From Phycomyces blakesleeanus NRRL 1555(-) (lineage: Eukaryota; Mucoromycota; Mucoromycetes; Mucorales; Phycomycetaceae), in the NCBI RefSeq assembly GCF_001638985.1, contig NW_017265173.1, positions 197,062 to 261,061 of the forward strand: 64,000 nucleotides of DNA, given 5' to 3'. A model generated the notes under the pieces. It did no database searches. It had not been told where the DNA came from and worked only from the letters and a program-made list of their open reading frames with translations. Of this stretch, positions 11,229 to 23,072 are shown piece by piece. The translations under genes were made by a program, and so were the position numbers. How positions within the stretch are numbered: position 1 is the first letter of the stretch; the number at the start of each line of letters is the position of its first letter.

Positions 11229-14200
11229 TTAAGCATAAAGCTTTTTTGGTAAGGCAATTACCAGTTTTTTTTGGACAAGTCCTGTTGTATGATTAGCAAT
11301 TGCTACTTCTAAAGAGATTCTATGTACAGGCAAAATTGAATGATAGTTTGATGGCAAAGGTGTTGAACCACAAATATCAACTCCATCTTTCTCTCGTGAT
11401 TTATCTCCAAGTAATAGTAGCCAGTTGACAAAAGCAAATACATGTTGATCATGATGAGTGGAATCGGCTTTATAGTAGGGTGACGTTGGAGGAGAAGTAA
11501 ACAAATGAATGAAGATATACTTGATTTGACAAGTGAAGGTTGTTTCTGTACTTTCATCACTGCCAAGAAACAATGATTGGACATATGATCTGTGGCCAGT
11601 GGTGTCATTATTGCCATAGTACACTTGGCCAAGAATATTGATTGATTTCAACTTTATAATCTGATTGTCAACAAAGAATGGAGAGGCAGCAGCATTTTGA
11701 TAATGGACGAGATCAGGAGTGAGGTACGCAAGTTTGTAGTATTCCAACAAATGGGGATAATCAATATCACCTATTGAAGAAGATTTACTAACTGAAAGTG
11801 GGAAGGATGTAGGTGGGAGAGGTTCGTTGCCTAAGATAGGAATTCTGGTAGTTTCAGAAGAATCCACAAATGCTTGCAAAATGAATGGTGGCTGAACAAT
11901 TGTGGAGAAGGCAGATGGCGAGGTAAGGACAGGTGTGGATGAACAGACAAGTTTGGAAAGGACAGGAAGAAAGGGAGCTTGAGTGAGACATGTGAGAGCA
12001 GAATTAACAAAATCACTTTTGTATATATCTTCAACAAAGCATCTCATAAATGTGGCTTCAAAACTGTTCTTGCCGTTTGTGCTGATATTCTTGAGTAGGC
12101 CATTGTATCTCTCAAATGCAAAGAGCCAATAACTATATACTGGTCAAAAATCGAGAATAGTTTCTCGAATATGGAGGTGTCAGTGCATATTACAGGTAAG
12201 GATTGTGGTGGTGTAAATTTCGTTGCATTTTTCACAAAATTTTTTGAGATGTCTATGGGCAGTATTAATATCATCAAATGTAATGCTGGGCTTTACAAGG
12301 TGACGGCATGCATGGACAAAATCAATCCAGTTATTGAAATGCAAGGATGAGAGCACTGACTTCAACACCACAGAAGAATATATCAATACCCACAACTTCC
12401 ACTCGTCCGCTTTCATAAATGCAAATTTTTTGCCAATTTTGCTTTTCAATGCAGTATATTCCCTTGGTATAATCATCTTATCAGCTATCTTTTGCATGGC
12501 GATGAAATCTCTGTCTCCAAGAACACCATGTTCGATCCACTGATCCATCATTCTTTTTGCTGTCCCCAAGAACAAGTTGTGCATGGGATCAATGATCGTT
12601 CCATGTACTAGATCAAAGTATCCAAGGCGGTGCAACTGCGACCATCGAATACCATTTTCGATTTCCAGATGCTGCCTTTCTGAGATGGTAACTGCGTTCT
12701 TCCACTTCTCAGCATGCAGCCTATTCTCCTCACAGTTACGATGACACCACTCAGACTCTTTAAATCCACGGAAATCAACCTTGTTTGTGCTGTCAAGGCG
12801 AGTGAAATGATGGTTGCACTTAAAGCATGCGCAAGTGCTATTATGCGCAGTAAATCTGCTGGTCTTTCTGGCAGCTGGGATGTCGCAGGCAACCATCATC
12901 AATGCAGCACAAATCACTTCACCAGCAGGAGACTCGAATGTTGGGATTCTTACCCCACGATACAGCTGTATCAACTCATCTACCATTGGCTCAAGATAGT
13001 TATTTATCTCATTGGTTTTAGGCTCCTTGGGACCAGACATAAGTCTTACAAGGATTACGTTCTTGGCTTTAAACTGGTCACTGCGAGACAAGTTGTTAAT
13101 AGCCAAGTAGATTGCACTACAGGAGTATGTAACTTTATCAAACGGCCGGAACCAGTCGATATTGAGTGTCAGCATCAGCAAACGAGGCTGCTCAACAAAT
13201 GAAGCACCATTACTATCCTTGAGTTCTTTCCAAACTGCACCATTGTACACATCGCACATTGTGTCTACTAATTTTGGCTCTGTATTCCATTGACATATCT
13301 TTTCTTTGAAGCCTGAATGATTAAAAAGAATCTTGAACGCATTTTTGATGGACTGGTAATGGAAACTATACTTGGGAACCAAAGCACTAGACGAAGATTT
13401 CTTTGTCAATTCACAGTTACAAGCTGCATGAGCACCTGTCTTTACAAAGACGCAGCGAGGAGGGACAGATTGATTTTCTTTGTAAATTGCATGGCAATCC
13501 TTGCAGGCCACAAATCGTCTTATGCCCTTGGAGAGCTCACAAAATCCCGTCATACACTGAAGACCAGGCAGACTTGTGGGAAGCTGGAAGTCCTGCTTGT
13601 AAATCTTCAAAAGCTTGTTGATGAACTCAATCAAGACAACTGCACTCTTGTTGACTATGTAGCGGGATGCAAATAGTATAGTGAATGTTGCAATGAATCT
13701 GTGTACAGAATTCTCAGGCATACTGCTGTTTGAAAACATGTCTATTTAAAAATATAAAAAAATATTAATTTTTTTGACTTTTTTTTTTAGATTTTTTTTG
13801 ACTTTCATATGAACATTCAGTGTCAACTTCTTCAACATCAATATCAACAGTATCTTCGACATTCTCATTGCTCTCATACTCAAAGTCCATGTCATTGAAA
13901 TTGACATCGACCTCATAGTTAACTGACATAGGGGAAATATCCAAAACGGGTAAGTCAGACTGACGTGCAAGAACTTCTACGGATTCAGATTCTTGGACTA
14001 CAATAGCTACAAATATGGAATATAATAAGAAAGTTGTTTTTTTTTGATACCCAAATAAAAATGTCTTACACTCCACATCAATGTTCATTACATGTCTCTG
14101 CGCACCAGTGTTTAATATAAAAGCTATTAGTATATAAAAATGCAAATTTTATATTATAAATAACATACCAAGTTCACTTCTGATAGCATCTTTTAAAGCT

Positions 14201-14316
14201 GCTTTCTTGCCATGACACTGGGCAGTTCTCTTTGACACTAAGATGTATCTATTATAATTTTTAATACACTTGGTACAATAGCACTCTTCAAAGTTTTGTT
14301 CGATAGTAGAAGACAT
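11229..14316 (-). pseudogene. Tnp2-like CACTA transposase, element A copy
   Basis: Four exons: 14070-14123, 13803-14006 and 11229-13741 follow a first exon at 14169-14316, giving 973 codons. The N-terminus has a Cys cluster CYCTKC and RTAQCH, probably zinc-binding. An acidic linker follows. The core matches transposase family tnp2: LTLNIDWFRPFDK, then LVRLMSGPKEP, then VACDIPAARK with a CxxC/H site, then IDPMHNLFLGTAK. The C-terminal part has YWLFAFERYNGLLKN and SILPVHRI. The first exon-3 donor is GTCA, shared with B. Two in-frame TGA codons (12180-12182 and 12144-12146), both sense in B, break it. A live protein would excise and reinsert the element by binding its CACTG ends. Confidence 0.88.
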
Positions 14317-14562
14317 GATGTTTGTGTTTTTTTAATAATGAAATAAAAGGGAAACAGGTGTTACATTTATCTATTCACGAAGACTTTATAGTAATAAATA
14401 AAATAACTTTTGTTGCTTGTTATATCCGAGCCAATAGAATGTAGTAAAAGCAGGTTTTTTTTATTTGAACACAAAAAGCGGTACTGAGATGAAATATACT
14501 CTACATATACACTATTACTGAATTATTTCAGCACTAGTATATTCAGGGGTGTTTTTCCAGTG

Positions 14563-15020
14563 AAATCTTAATAACTGAAAATAAAATGGTATCTAACCGC
14601 AGAAATTTCTGAAAAACTGAAAATCTCAATAACTGAATTTCAAGCTTTTCCTTGGCTCTATACAAAAAAAAACTTTTTTTTATTTTTATTTTTTTTTGGT
14701 TGGGTAAACCCATGAGAAGAAATTTTACCCCTTCCTTTGAGACAGAGGACAGGACACCAGAAAGGCTCTGGTAGCACTGTAAATTGGCTAATAAAATAAA
14801 TGTTCTTAAATGTGTGAAGAAGCTTAATATGTAAACATTCATTATTCTTCAACACGTTCTTTATCCAAATATATTAAAACAACAGGACAAGACTATATCT
14901 TGATAGAAACGTTTAAGATATTAAATTTTTTTTTTGGTATATATACCCCAGTGTCTTAATAAAAGTTTCTCAGTTATCTTTCTTCCTCGATTTTAACACC
15001 CTTTTTATTTTCAAAAAAAA
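14563..15020. other. Spacer between CACTA A and Tc1-like gene
   Basis: No gene is seen. It holds repeated AATAACTGAAAAT-type motifs (14570-14640), a poly-T tract near 14675-14697, and CAGTGTCTTAATAAAAG at 14955 that could be a degenerate Tc1-like terminus. No second terminus was matched. Confidence 0.4.
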
Positions 15021-16533
15021 ATGCCTACTTCCAACAACTCCCTCGAATCTGTTATGGACAAGCACTGTGAAATGGTCAGTCACAGCGGTTCTGCAGACCA
15101 AACCCAGTTTTCTGGAATTGCTTTCAACCCCTTGTGCAATTTCAATCAAGAGATTGTCAACGAAATGCATGGAGAAGTTGTACTCCGATCTGTGACAGAT
15201 GTCTTTGTCAACCATGCCAATATGGAATGGACCTGTACCTTGGACAGAAACCCAGCAGTTACAAGCCTCCTAAGTCTCAGAAGTTTTTTGCCAACTGAAG
15301 TCAACGAGGCTACTACCAAAACCATTGTTGCACAGAAGCCAAAGACGAATCTGCTGGAAAAGGTCGACCTTAATTCAGTTTCCAATGCAGAAAGCATAGG
15401 TCGAGGTTCGTACTGAAAGTACAACCAAAACCAGATGAACAAGTTCTTCTCCTTGTTTTTTTTTGGAGAACCAGACTGCTGCTGCTGCTGCCAGGGAAAC
15501 AGGCATCAATGTCCGGACTGCCCAGAGAGAAAATCCAGGCCGATTTTGATGCTGCCATGGTGGAGACTGATGAGTCCAATGGGCTGGAGACGATGGAGGT
15601 TGAGGAGGTTTCTGCGTCTAAAGAACGAAAACATGGCAACCAAAAGTTGTTCCCTGTGCACTCTGCTTTTCTTTTGAAGTTTTCAAAAATAAATCAGATG
15701 TTATCTTGAAACAAGCAAGGATAGCTGTCATGGAAGAGTTCTCTGGGGTGCAGATTACCAAATCAGCAATCCAGAAGCACTTGGTGAAGAAGTGTGTCCT
15801 GACAATGAAGAAGTTGGAGAAGCTGCCTGAGAAGAGAGATAACGCCAGCACAATTGAGATGAGACAAGACCCCATTTTGGAGTGACAACAACTTGCAGAT
15901 TTCAACTATCTGTCAAACTGTGTGTTCATTGATAAAGCAGGCTTCAACATGCATATCAAGAGAACTTTTGGCCGTTCTGTCAGTGGCACCCCAGCCAAGA
16001 CAACTGTCCCGATGCAGAGAGGTGTGTCCATCACCATCCTTGCTGCAATGTGCGAGAGAGGGATTGTCAGCCTCTCATTGAAGAAACCCACTGCAGTCAT
16101 AACCAAGAAGAAGAGAAAGTTGAACATATACACCAATGTTGAGGTGAATGGCCAAATTGATACCAGGACCCAGCACTACCTCAACTTTCTTAGTCATACA
16201 ATGGACGTTCTGGACAGCCAGAGTATGCAAGAATGTTATCTCATCATAGATAACACTTCTATCCATAAGGCTGATGAGATGAAAGACTTTATTTCTTCCC
16301 GTGGGTACAAGTGGGCATATCTTTCTGTGTATTCACCTTTCCTGAATCCAATTGAGAAAATGTGGTCCAAGATCAAGTTAGATGTCTGCAGAGAAGAGAT
16401 TGCAGAGTCAGATGATCTTATCTTAAGGATTACAGAATCAGCTAAGACTGTCACCCTTTCGGACTGTTTGGGTTGGATCAACCATGCTATTTCATTCTTT
16501 TCTTGCTGTTTAAACAGAGAGCAAAAGCTTTAA
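15021..16533 (+). pseudogene. Tc1/mariner-like (IS630 superfamily) transposase pseudogene
   Basis: The C-terminal half (15922-16533) is a clear DDE catalytic domain: VFIDKAGFN (first Asp), YLIIDNTSIHK (second Asp), then VYSPFLNPIEKMWSKIK (Glu). The spacing Asp-34-Glu makes it DD34E, as in Tc1. Upstream, around 15690-15850, a helix-turn-helix-like segment AVMEEFSGVQITKSAIQKH is readable. The N-terminal ORF starts at 15021 (MPTSNNSLESVMDKH). These parts lie in different frames and are separated by frameshifts and a TGA near 15883, so no single protein is encoded. Terminal inverted repeats were not identified. Confidence 0.8.
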
Positions 16534-17029
16534 GTATGTCTTTGATATCTTTATTTAAGCTCTTTACACTCTATGTCTTTTTTTATTTTATTTTTATTTT
16601 TTATTACTTTATGTCCCTCTTTTTCTTATTTTTTTACCACTTTATATCCCTCTTTTTTTTATTTGTTTTACTACTTTATACTTTTCTGTTTTTACTACTT
16701 TGTATTTCATTATATCTTACTTCTTATTATGTGTTCTATTTCTCTATCAACTAATTATGTCTAATAAAAATATCCATGTTTTATGCCAAGAAAATACAAC
16801 GTTTACAAAAAAAAGTATGACGTTTACAAAAAAAATACTATAGTTATATAAAAAAATTGTAAGGCATAAAGATAAAAAATTTGAGTGCCATGTACCCTTC
16901 CGCCAATAGTAAAAGGGGGGGAGCAAATTCAGTTGGCAATGGGAGCAAATTCAATTGCTATAGAAGCCAATCAGATGTGAATGAGTTCTAATTAGATGGA
17001 AACGGATGCTAATTAGATGGAAATAGGCG
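16534..17029. other. T-rich and AT-rich spacer, no gene seen
   Basis: It contains a pyrimidine-rich stretch (16560-16760) and two close copies of ACGTTTACAAAAAAAA near 16800-16835, but no ORF outside low-complexity sequence. Confidence 0.5.
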
Positions 17030-17626
17030 ACAGTTGAATGGATAAAACCAGTGTATAAGCTGATGACAGCTGATCTGATATATATAAGCTGTTAATTACT
17101 AATTGGATATATATATAAGCTGTTGTCCGCCAATTGCATATATATAAGCTAATGAAAGGTAATTTGCACTATATATAAACATATGATATCCAGTCTGATA
17201 TATATATAAGTGGATCACAGCCAATCTGATACATATATAAGCTGATAACAGTCAATCTCATACATATATAAGCTGAGCACTTCTGATCTAGTATATATAT
17301 AAATAAATGATAACTGATCTGATATATATACAAGCAGATAACAGCTAATCTGATATATATATAAGCTGACAATAGCCGATATGCTATATATATAAGTTGT
17401 TGATAGCTGATATACTATATATAAGCTGAAAATGACAGATAAACTGTATATATGACATATTTATAGTTGATCTAATATATATATAAACTGATAACAGTTA
17501 ATTCAATATATATATAAGCTGATAACAGTAGATATACTATATATATGAGCTATTGATAGCTAATTGGCACTATATATAAATGAATAATAACTGATCTGAT
17601 ATATATAGACTAATGATAATAGCTTT
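17030..17626 (+). repeat. AT-rich minisatellite, left part
   Basis: About 20 degenerate units of roughly 25-35 bp with the pattern GCTGATAACAGCTGATCTGA followed by TATATATAA. It stops abruptly at CACTA element C (17627) and resumes at 30941, so C was inserted into the array. Confidence 0.85.
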
Positions 17627-18429
17627 CACTGGGGAATTAGATTTCTATACATATGCAATAGTATAGGAAATTCTGAGTAACAGAATAATTAAATTCTGAA
17701 ATTTGGCATTTATAGATTCCGTTTGCAATATGTTATGTTACCTGTGAGTTGTCCATGTAACTTCTGAACTTATAATGATCCATATAGAGATGTAAGATTC
17801 TTTTAAACTATTTAATCGCAGAGAGAATAATTAAATTATGACATCTTTTTTTTTGGATGTTACATTAAATTAAACTTGATTTGAAACAGAGATTCCCATA
17901 AAAAATCTATTTTTGATAGAAAACTGTCTACTGAAATAGTAGAATTCTATTGGATTACTTTACAGAGAAAACTGTCTACTGAAATAATAATATTCTATTG
18001 GATCATTTAACAGAAGAAACAGGATTTATGTATACTGTCTTCTGAATCTAAACACTTTTATTGGACAATTATACATGACTAAACTATAGGATTCACACAT
18101 GCCATACTACTGCAATACTTCTTGCACTTCATTTTAAATATTTTTATAGGGATTGTTTTGGAAAAATTGTTTTTATTTAAAAAAAAGCTTCTTGCTTATA
18201 ATATGTACGGCTTGACAATATATAGTCTGATCTAATATATAGGCTACTACATAATTAATATAATAACAAACCGTTTCATATATTATAATATATAAATACT
18301 TTCAATATGATAGAATCCTAAAAAGAAACACGTGTTTATGGTATTTCACTAATAAGAGAAGGCTAAAAAATTATTCAATTATATTAGATTATATAAATAT
18401 TTATTTTTCTTTAATTTAAATAATATGGT

Positions 18430-19015
18430 TACTTACCAGTACTTTCGTCAGAACCAGGCATATTGCACATTGACTGTTGTTCTGAAAGGTTTAATAAAAC
18501 GCATTAGTAAAGATCATGGAATAAAGTTTGGCTTTATTACTTACCAAAGAAAACCGGTTTTCAAAGACAAGCCATTCAATCAAGTACATAGAAATGTTGG
18601 CAGTACTAACAAAGATAGAAAATAAACAAAATTAGATATAAGAATAAAATAAATAAATACACTATTCAGACTTACCGGATAAATTTCTGCTGTTGGTATG
18701 TCTTTATGATGAGCTGAGGAGAGAAAAAGAAAATAATTAATAAAGAAATACATTCACAATAACCGCGTTATACCTATTTGTTCTTGTCCATTAATCAACA
18801 CGGCAAAGACTTGTAATACTATCAGCAACCACAATAATAATAAAAGAAAAAACATTAAGAATAAATATAACAATAGAATAATAAAAACAAATTGCTTACC
18901 AGAATGTGAACTCAAATATATCAACCAAAATAAAAGTAAATAAAGCGGAAAAGAAACAGGAAAAAAAAATAAGAAAAAAATAAAGAAAAAGAAGAAAAAA
19001 AAGTGGGCTTTCAAA
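18430..19015 (-). other. Possible short-exon gene of CACTA C
   Basis: This region corresponds in position to the cryptic third gene of A and B. It has a series of minus-strand GTAAG donors (near 18437, 18541, 18674 and 18897) preceded by short open stretches such as ISMYLIEWLVFENRFSL and LQVFAVLINGQEQI. A Phe-rich stretch and an exon ending DIFEFTFW match the layout upstream of the donors at 9433 (A) and 21172 (B). The exons could not be aligned residue by residue with A and B, so the call is tentative. Confidence 0.3.
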
Positions 19016-20499
19016 CAGAAGGCAGTTTAGATGAGAATTGACTCTAGTAAAATACAATAGTAATAAAATGAATAGTCTGAAATTATATTGTAACACTAAG
19101 TTCTATGTTGAATATTAAAGAAGTTGTTTAAGGTTATAAAAGATTTTATAGAAAATAATATATAATCCCTTCCTTTTCTCAGCTATTTCATAAATCTACT
19201 TTATATTAACTTATTTTGTATGTATATCTTTGATTAAACAAAAATAAATATATTTCAACCCATACATTTATTTTATTTTAATAATTTATTAATGTATAAA
19301 ACTTTAATAAAAATACAATAAAGAAAAAATGTCTTCCAATAGCAGCAGAAAAACAGACCATAAAGGAAAAGGAAAAGCATCTGCAAGTATATCTACCTCT
19401 GCAAACCGTGTTTTGGCTGGCCATGTTGGACCTCAAGAAATTGCCCCCAGTTTCTCATCCACAACTATCCAAGATCAGCAATACGCAGAAATTGTTGAAA
19501 TGTTTAGCAAAGTAAACAACAGTATCAACGGTGTCAAGGATGACATTGCTGCTGTCAATAGCAACATGACAGCCTTTAAAAACAGGATGGGCGTTGTTGT
19601 TGACACGTCTGGAAAGACATATACGGCATTTGCAGACTTTGCAACTGCCTATACCAACAATCAGACTGGTATGGCTAGTTTAGGACCATCTCTGATGCCA
19701 TCCTATGTCCCCCAGACCTCCCTCAGTGATGCCAAGGTTTCTGTCATTATCTTGGTAATTAATATTAATATATGTTAGTATCAACAACTTATTAAACAAC
19801 CTGTCACTGGAAAAGAGGCGCGGTTTTCTTATGTGTAAAACTGTAATTAATTATGTGAAAAGACCAGGTTTTACGATGTGATCAGATAGTTTTTACAAGT
19901 GTATGAAGCTGGCTTACTCATAGGTGGTAAGACCAACTTTCGAACATAGGAAAAGGTCAGAACAGCAGGATAGTAGGATGTGTTTGCATTTTCTGTATAT
20001 GGGTTTTTACCACATGCACTAAAACGGCAACTCAGAATTACGTTTTGTTGTAATATATCCTACTGCTCTCCGATTAAAAGAACGATAAATGAAAGATTGA
20101 TTATACGGATATGCCAGTTTTTACAGGGTTTTGTTGTATTTGAATTTATTTTATCCAATCTTAGAGACTTCTTCTTGTACTGTTTGCTTCCATACACTTC
20201 TCCGATCTTTAATTTATTTATAATAATTATTGGTTTATTTTGTTTTTATTAGAAAGAAAAGAATATTCTTAGGTTTATAGTACAGTAGTTATATTTAATA
20301 TTCAGGAACGTTCTGGCTAGTGTTCTATCCTTCATACAATTTGAAATGGCCAATGTTCTGATAAAACAAGTATTCTCCAAACAATATCTCCCAGAGAAAA
20401 GCCCAGTTGTGTGTTGCTTGCTTGTAAATGGTTGTTCTATGAAATTAGAAAAGTGTTAGCTGTTTGAACAAGAAATCGTGGATATTAAGAATATATATA

Positions 20500-21200
20500 T
20501 GTAATTATGCTTGCAATATAATAGCTTACCAGAGACAAAAAGAAAAGGCGTCATGAATGCGAACCATAGTACTCAATATACTTTATTTGGCTATAAAAAT
20601 GCTGAAAAATTTTTATTTTTTGTGAACTGTGTGGTAGAATATTTCATTTACCTACCTGAAGCAAAAGAATTTATTTGCAGACCAAGAGAGTACATAGGAG
20701 ACGCTAATATTGTCTTCAGTAAATGATATACATTAATATACAAAATAAATAATATTGTTATATGTACAAAAAAAAATTACCATGTCAATAACACTTGTAT
20801 GAAATGAAAGTTCTTGATTCGCGATGTGCTCATGAGAGGGAGGTTCATCTATAATAGAAATTATGTTAAGCCGTGTGCTTATTAAAAAGAGATAGATTGA
20901 AATAAAATAAAATATTACCGTGTTCATAACCGTGTTTAATAGTAGAGAGTAATTTCGGCGATATGGCCTATACAAAAGAAAGGAAAAAGTCAGAATAATT
21001 TTATAGGATGATGGCATAAAGTATATTTACTAACCTTAGCTAATCTGGATGGACATTGTGAAGGGGATGCATCAGAAGGTAACAAAACGCGAGTGTCTGT
21101 AGTAATAGAAAACAATTATTATCATTTTAGTTATATATATATATATAATATTAAAGAATAAGATATCTTACCAAGAAAATCTGTGAATATAATAAATGTT
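20500..21200 (-). pseudogene. Cryptic third gene of CACTA B (short exons)
   Basis: Core exons 21035-21096, 20919-20967 and 20781-20848 (62, 49 and 68 nt), each bounded by GT and AG, join in frame to DTRVLLPSDASPSQCPSRLA, then AISPKLLSTIKHGYEH, then DEPPSHEHIANQELSFH...VIDM. Element A has the same exons at 8912-9229 with about 60 % identical residues and the frame kept. A further exon near 20650 ends KFFCFR, matching KLFCFG in A. An upstream exon ends near 21174. A stop in the last exon (near 20550) suggests decay. No family is recognised. Confidence 0.6.
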
Positions 21201-21597
21201 GGAAAGAGAGAAAAGAGAGAAAACTTGTAAATGAAAAAAAAACAAAAAGAACAAAAGACCAAAGGGCCAAAAGGCCGAAAGACAGAAATCATATATTGGA
21301 TTGAGTTGAAAAAAGCATGTTCAAAGCCGATTTGCACCCCGTTAATTCCAGGAAGTATTAATAGAGATACGCGTATTAAAGAAATCCTGAGTATTTACAG
21401 CAACAAGTGTAATATAATAAATGGGTTCTTGCTTTTACTTTTACCATCTTTCCATTAACTACACTTTATTCTTTTGCTTAACACCTAACTTCTTTTGTAT
21501 ATTAATAACACTCTATATATACAATGAATAGATATATAAAACAAATATAATTAACAATTAACTCATGTATAACATTTTATTAGATAGCTTTCAGACC

Positions 21598-22941
21598 ATG
21601 GTTAACAATCGTCAGTCAATTGCCCCGGCTCCATCCCCGGAATATACTAAGCTTTTAAGAAGGCTCACCACTATGGAGGAAAGTCTCAAGACCATGGATT
21701 CAAACATTGGCATTGTCATCAAGGGGAACAAAGATTCATTGGAAATACTTGATAGCGTTGCCAATGCCTCTGGAGAACTTCTTGCAGTTATTGCTCCTAC
21801 CACTATATCTGCTTCTGCTTCTGTCCCTTTCGCAGCTTCTTCCATTGGTTCTACTCTGGATTGGTATACAACACCTTCTGAGGCTTTTTTTGGTATCTCT
21901 TCTGCTGCTCCTTCTGTTGCTCCTTCTGTTGCTCCTTCTGTTGCTCCTTCTGTTGCTCCTTCTGTTAATCCTTCTGTTGCTCCTTCTGTTGCTCCTTCTG
22001 TTGGTCCAGTGGTTCTTACTGGTGCAAACGCTGGTGAACTTAGTAAACAGGATCGCACTAGAGTTTTAGTAAGTGTTGAGATGTACAGTAGTTCATCAAC
22101 ATAATATCTCACACTAAGTATAGGCTCTTATCCGAGGAGAGTTGAAGAAACACAACTTCAAATCAAATAAGCCGGAACTAGTTGCAGCTAATGACAGCAA
22201 GCGCAGTTGGGATGTTAATGTTGATTACAGACTTCCACCCAACAGACAGCTGATGCATGACCTTCATGCATACCTGGCTCCAAAGGTTGTTGGGACTAGT
22301 GTTTGACAGGCCGATATTAGCGATTGTATCTACACAAACTTTTGTGGAATGAGACGCCGAGTCAAGGAATCCTATGAAGCGTGCAAAAAGACAAATTCTC
22401 AGTCAAGAAAAGCAGGTCGAGAGACCAATGTATGTTAGAAGTATGTTTTGATTGCAAATTAAATGTATTAATATTAATATATTTATAAACTAGCATTTTG
22501 ACCGTTGCGAACTGACCTACCATACATTCAAGGCTGAAATTGATGTGAATGTGGGTAAGAGCTGCGACAGACTCTTACAGAAAGAAGCAATGTCTGAGGG
22601 CAAATCTGAAGACAATATGCCTAGAGTCTCAAGCAACCGTGCAATTCGTACAATGCGTCCAAGTTGGAGAAGTGATGAGATAATTTCTTTCATTTACATT
22701 ATTATATATAGCTTTTTTTTGTTTTTTATGGATTTAAATGAAACAGAACTTTGATTAATCACTTATTTGTATTTAGTACAATCACTTTCTTGCAGTTGTT
22801 GATGATTTTATGCGTAATCGCATGGACTTCAATTCGCGTCAGATGTTGAAGAGGTCCTTCGGTAGAGATGCTGTTTTAGCAGTCCCACCTAGATTGACGT
22901 CCCTTCTCCCTCACTGGGCTTTTAGAGATGAGTTTCAATAA
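21598..22941 (+). pseudogene. CACTA accessory gene, element B copy
   Basis: Exons 21598-22068, 22124-22429, 22494-22679 and 22777-22941 (471, 306, 186 and 165 nt). The ATG at 21598 aligns with the start of the A copy. The N-terminus (EYTKLLRRLTTMEESL) is coiled-coil-like, followed by a Ser/Ala/Pro-rich linker with tandem VAPS repeats. Exon 2 has FKSNKPELVAANDSKRSW. Exon 3 has AMSEGKSEDN and RPSWRSDE. Exon 4 ends HWAFRDEFQ. Lesions are a TGA at 22304-22306 and a donor after 22679 that reads AT instead of GT. It converges on the transposase gene, which ends about 130 bp away. Confidence 0.75.
21905..22003 (+). repeat. 12-bp tandem repeat in accessory gene B
   Basis: About eight copies of GTTGCTCCTTCT, encoding a Val-Ala-Pro-Ser repeat with one NPS variant. 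It explains most of the extra length of exon 1 compared with the A copy. Confidence 0.9.
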
Positions 22942-23072
22942 ATTTTGTTTTCTTATCCTCTACATCCTCCACATCCTCCATCTGACAATGATAAACGTAC
23001 CAACAAATACAAACACTATGATTATTCTTTTCTGTGTGTCTTTAAAAAAGGGAGTTATAATTTTATTATTTT

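Larger units (their letters stand above)
7893..14562 (-). mobile_element. CACTA (En/Spm, Tnp2-type) element A
   Basis: A 6,670-bp element. The left end is CACTGAAAAAATGGG and the right end, read inward, is CACTGGAAAAACACC. AAA flanks both ends (7890-7892 and 14563-14565), the 3-bp duplication expected for CACTA transposons. Its length almost equals that of element B (6,656 bp). The order is a cryptic short-exon gene (minus), a four-exon accessory gene (plus) and a Tnp2-like transposase gene (minus, convergent with the accessory gene). An alternative left end at 7883 (CACCGGAAAACAC) aligns better in sequence but lacks a matching duplication. Confidence 0.85.

Noticed and set aside
17169..17372. 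Tyr/Ile-rich minus-strand ORF
   Set aside because: It is made entirely of minisatellite units.
17030..17626. CRISPR-like array
   Set aside because: The units are contiguous and degenerate with no unique spacers, in a eukaryotic context. It is a minisatellite.
21707..22069. Poly-Leu plus-strand ORF
   Set aside because: It is a shadow frame of the VAPS repeat in the accessory gene of element B.
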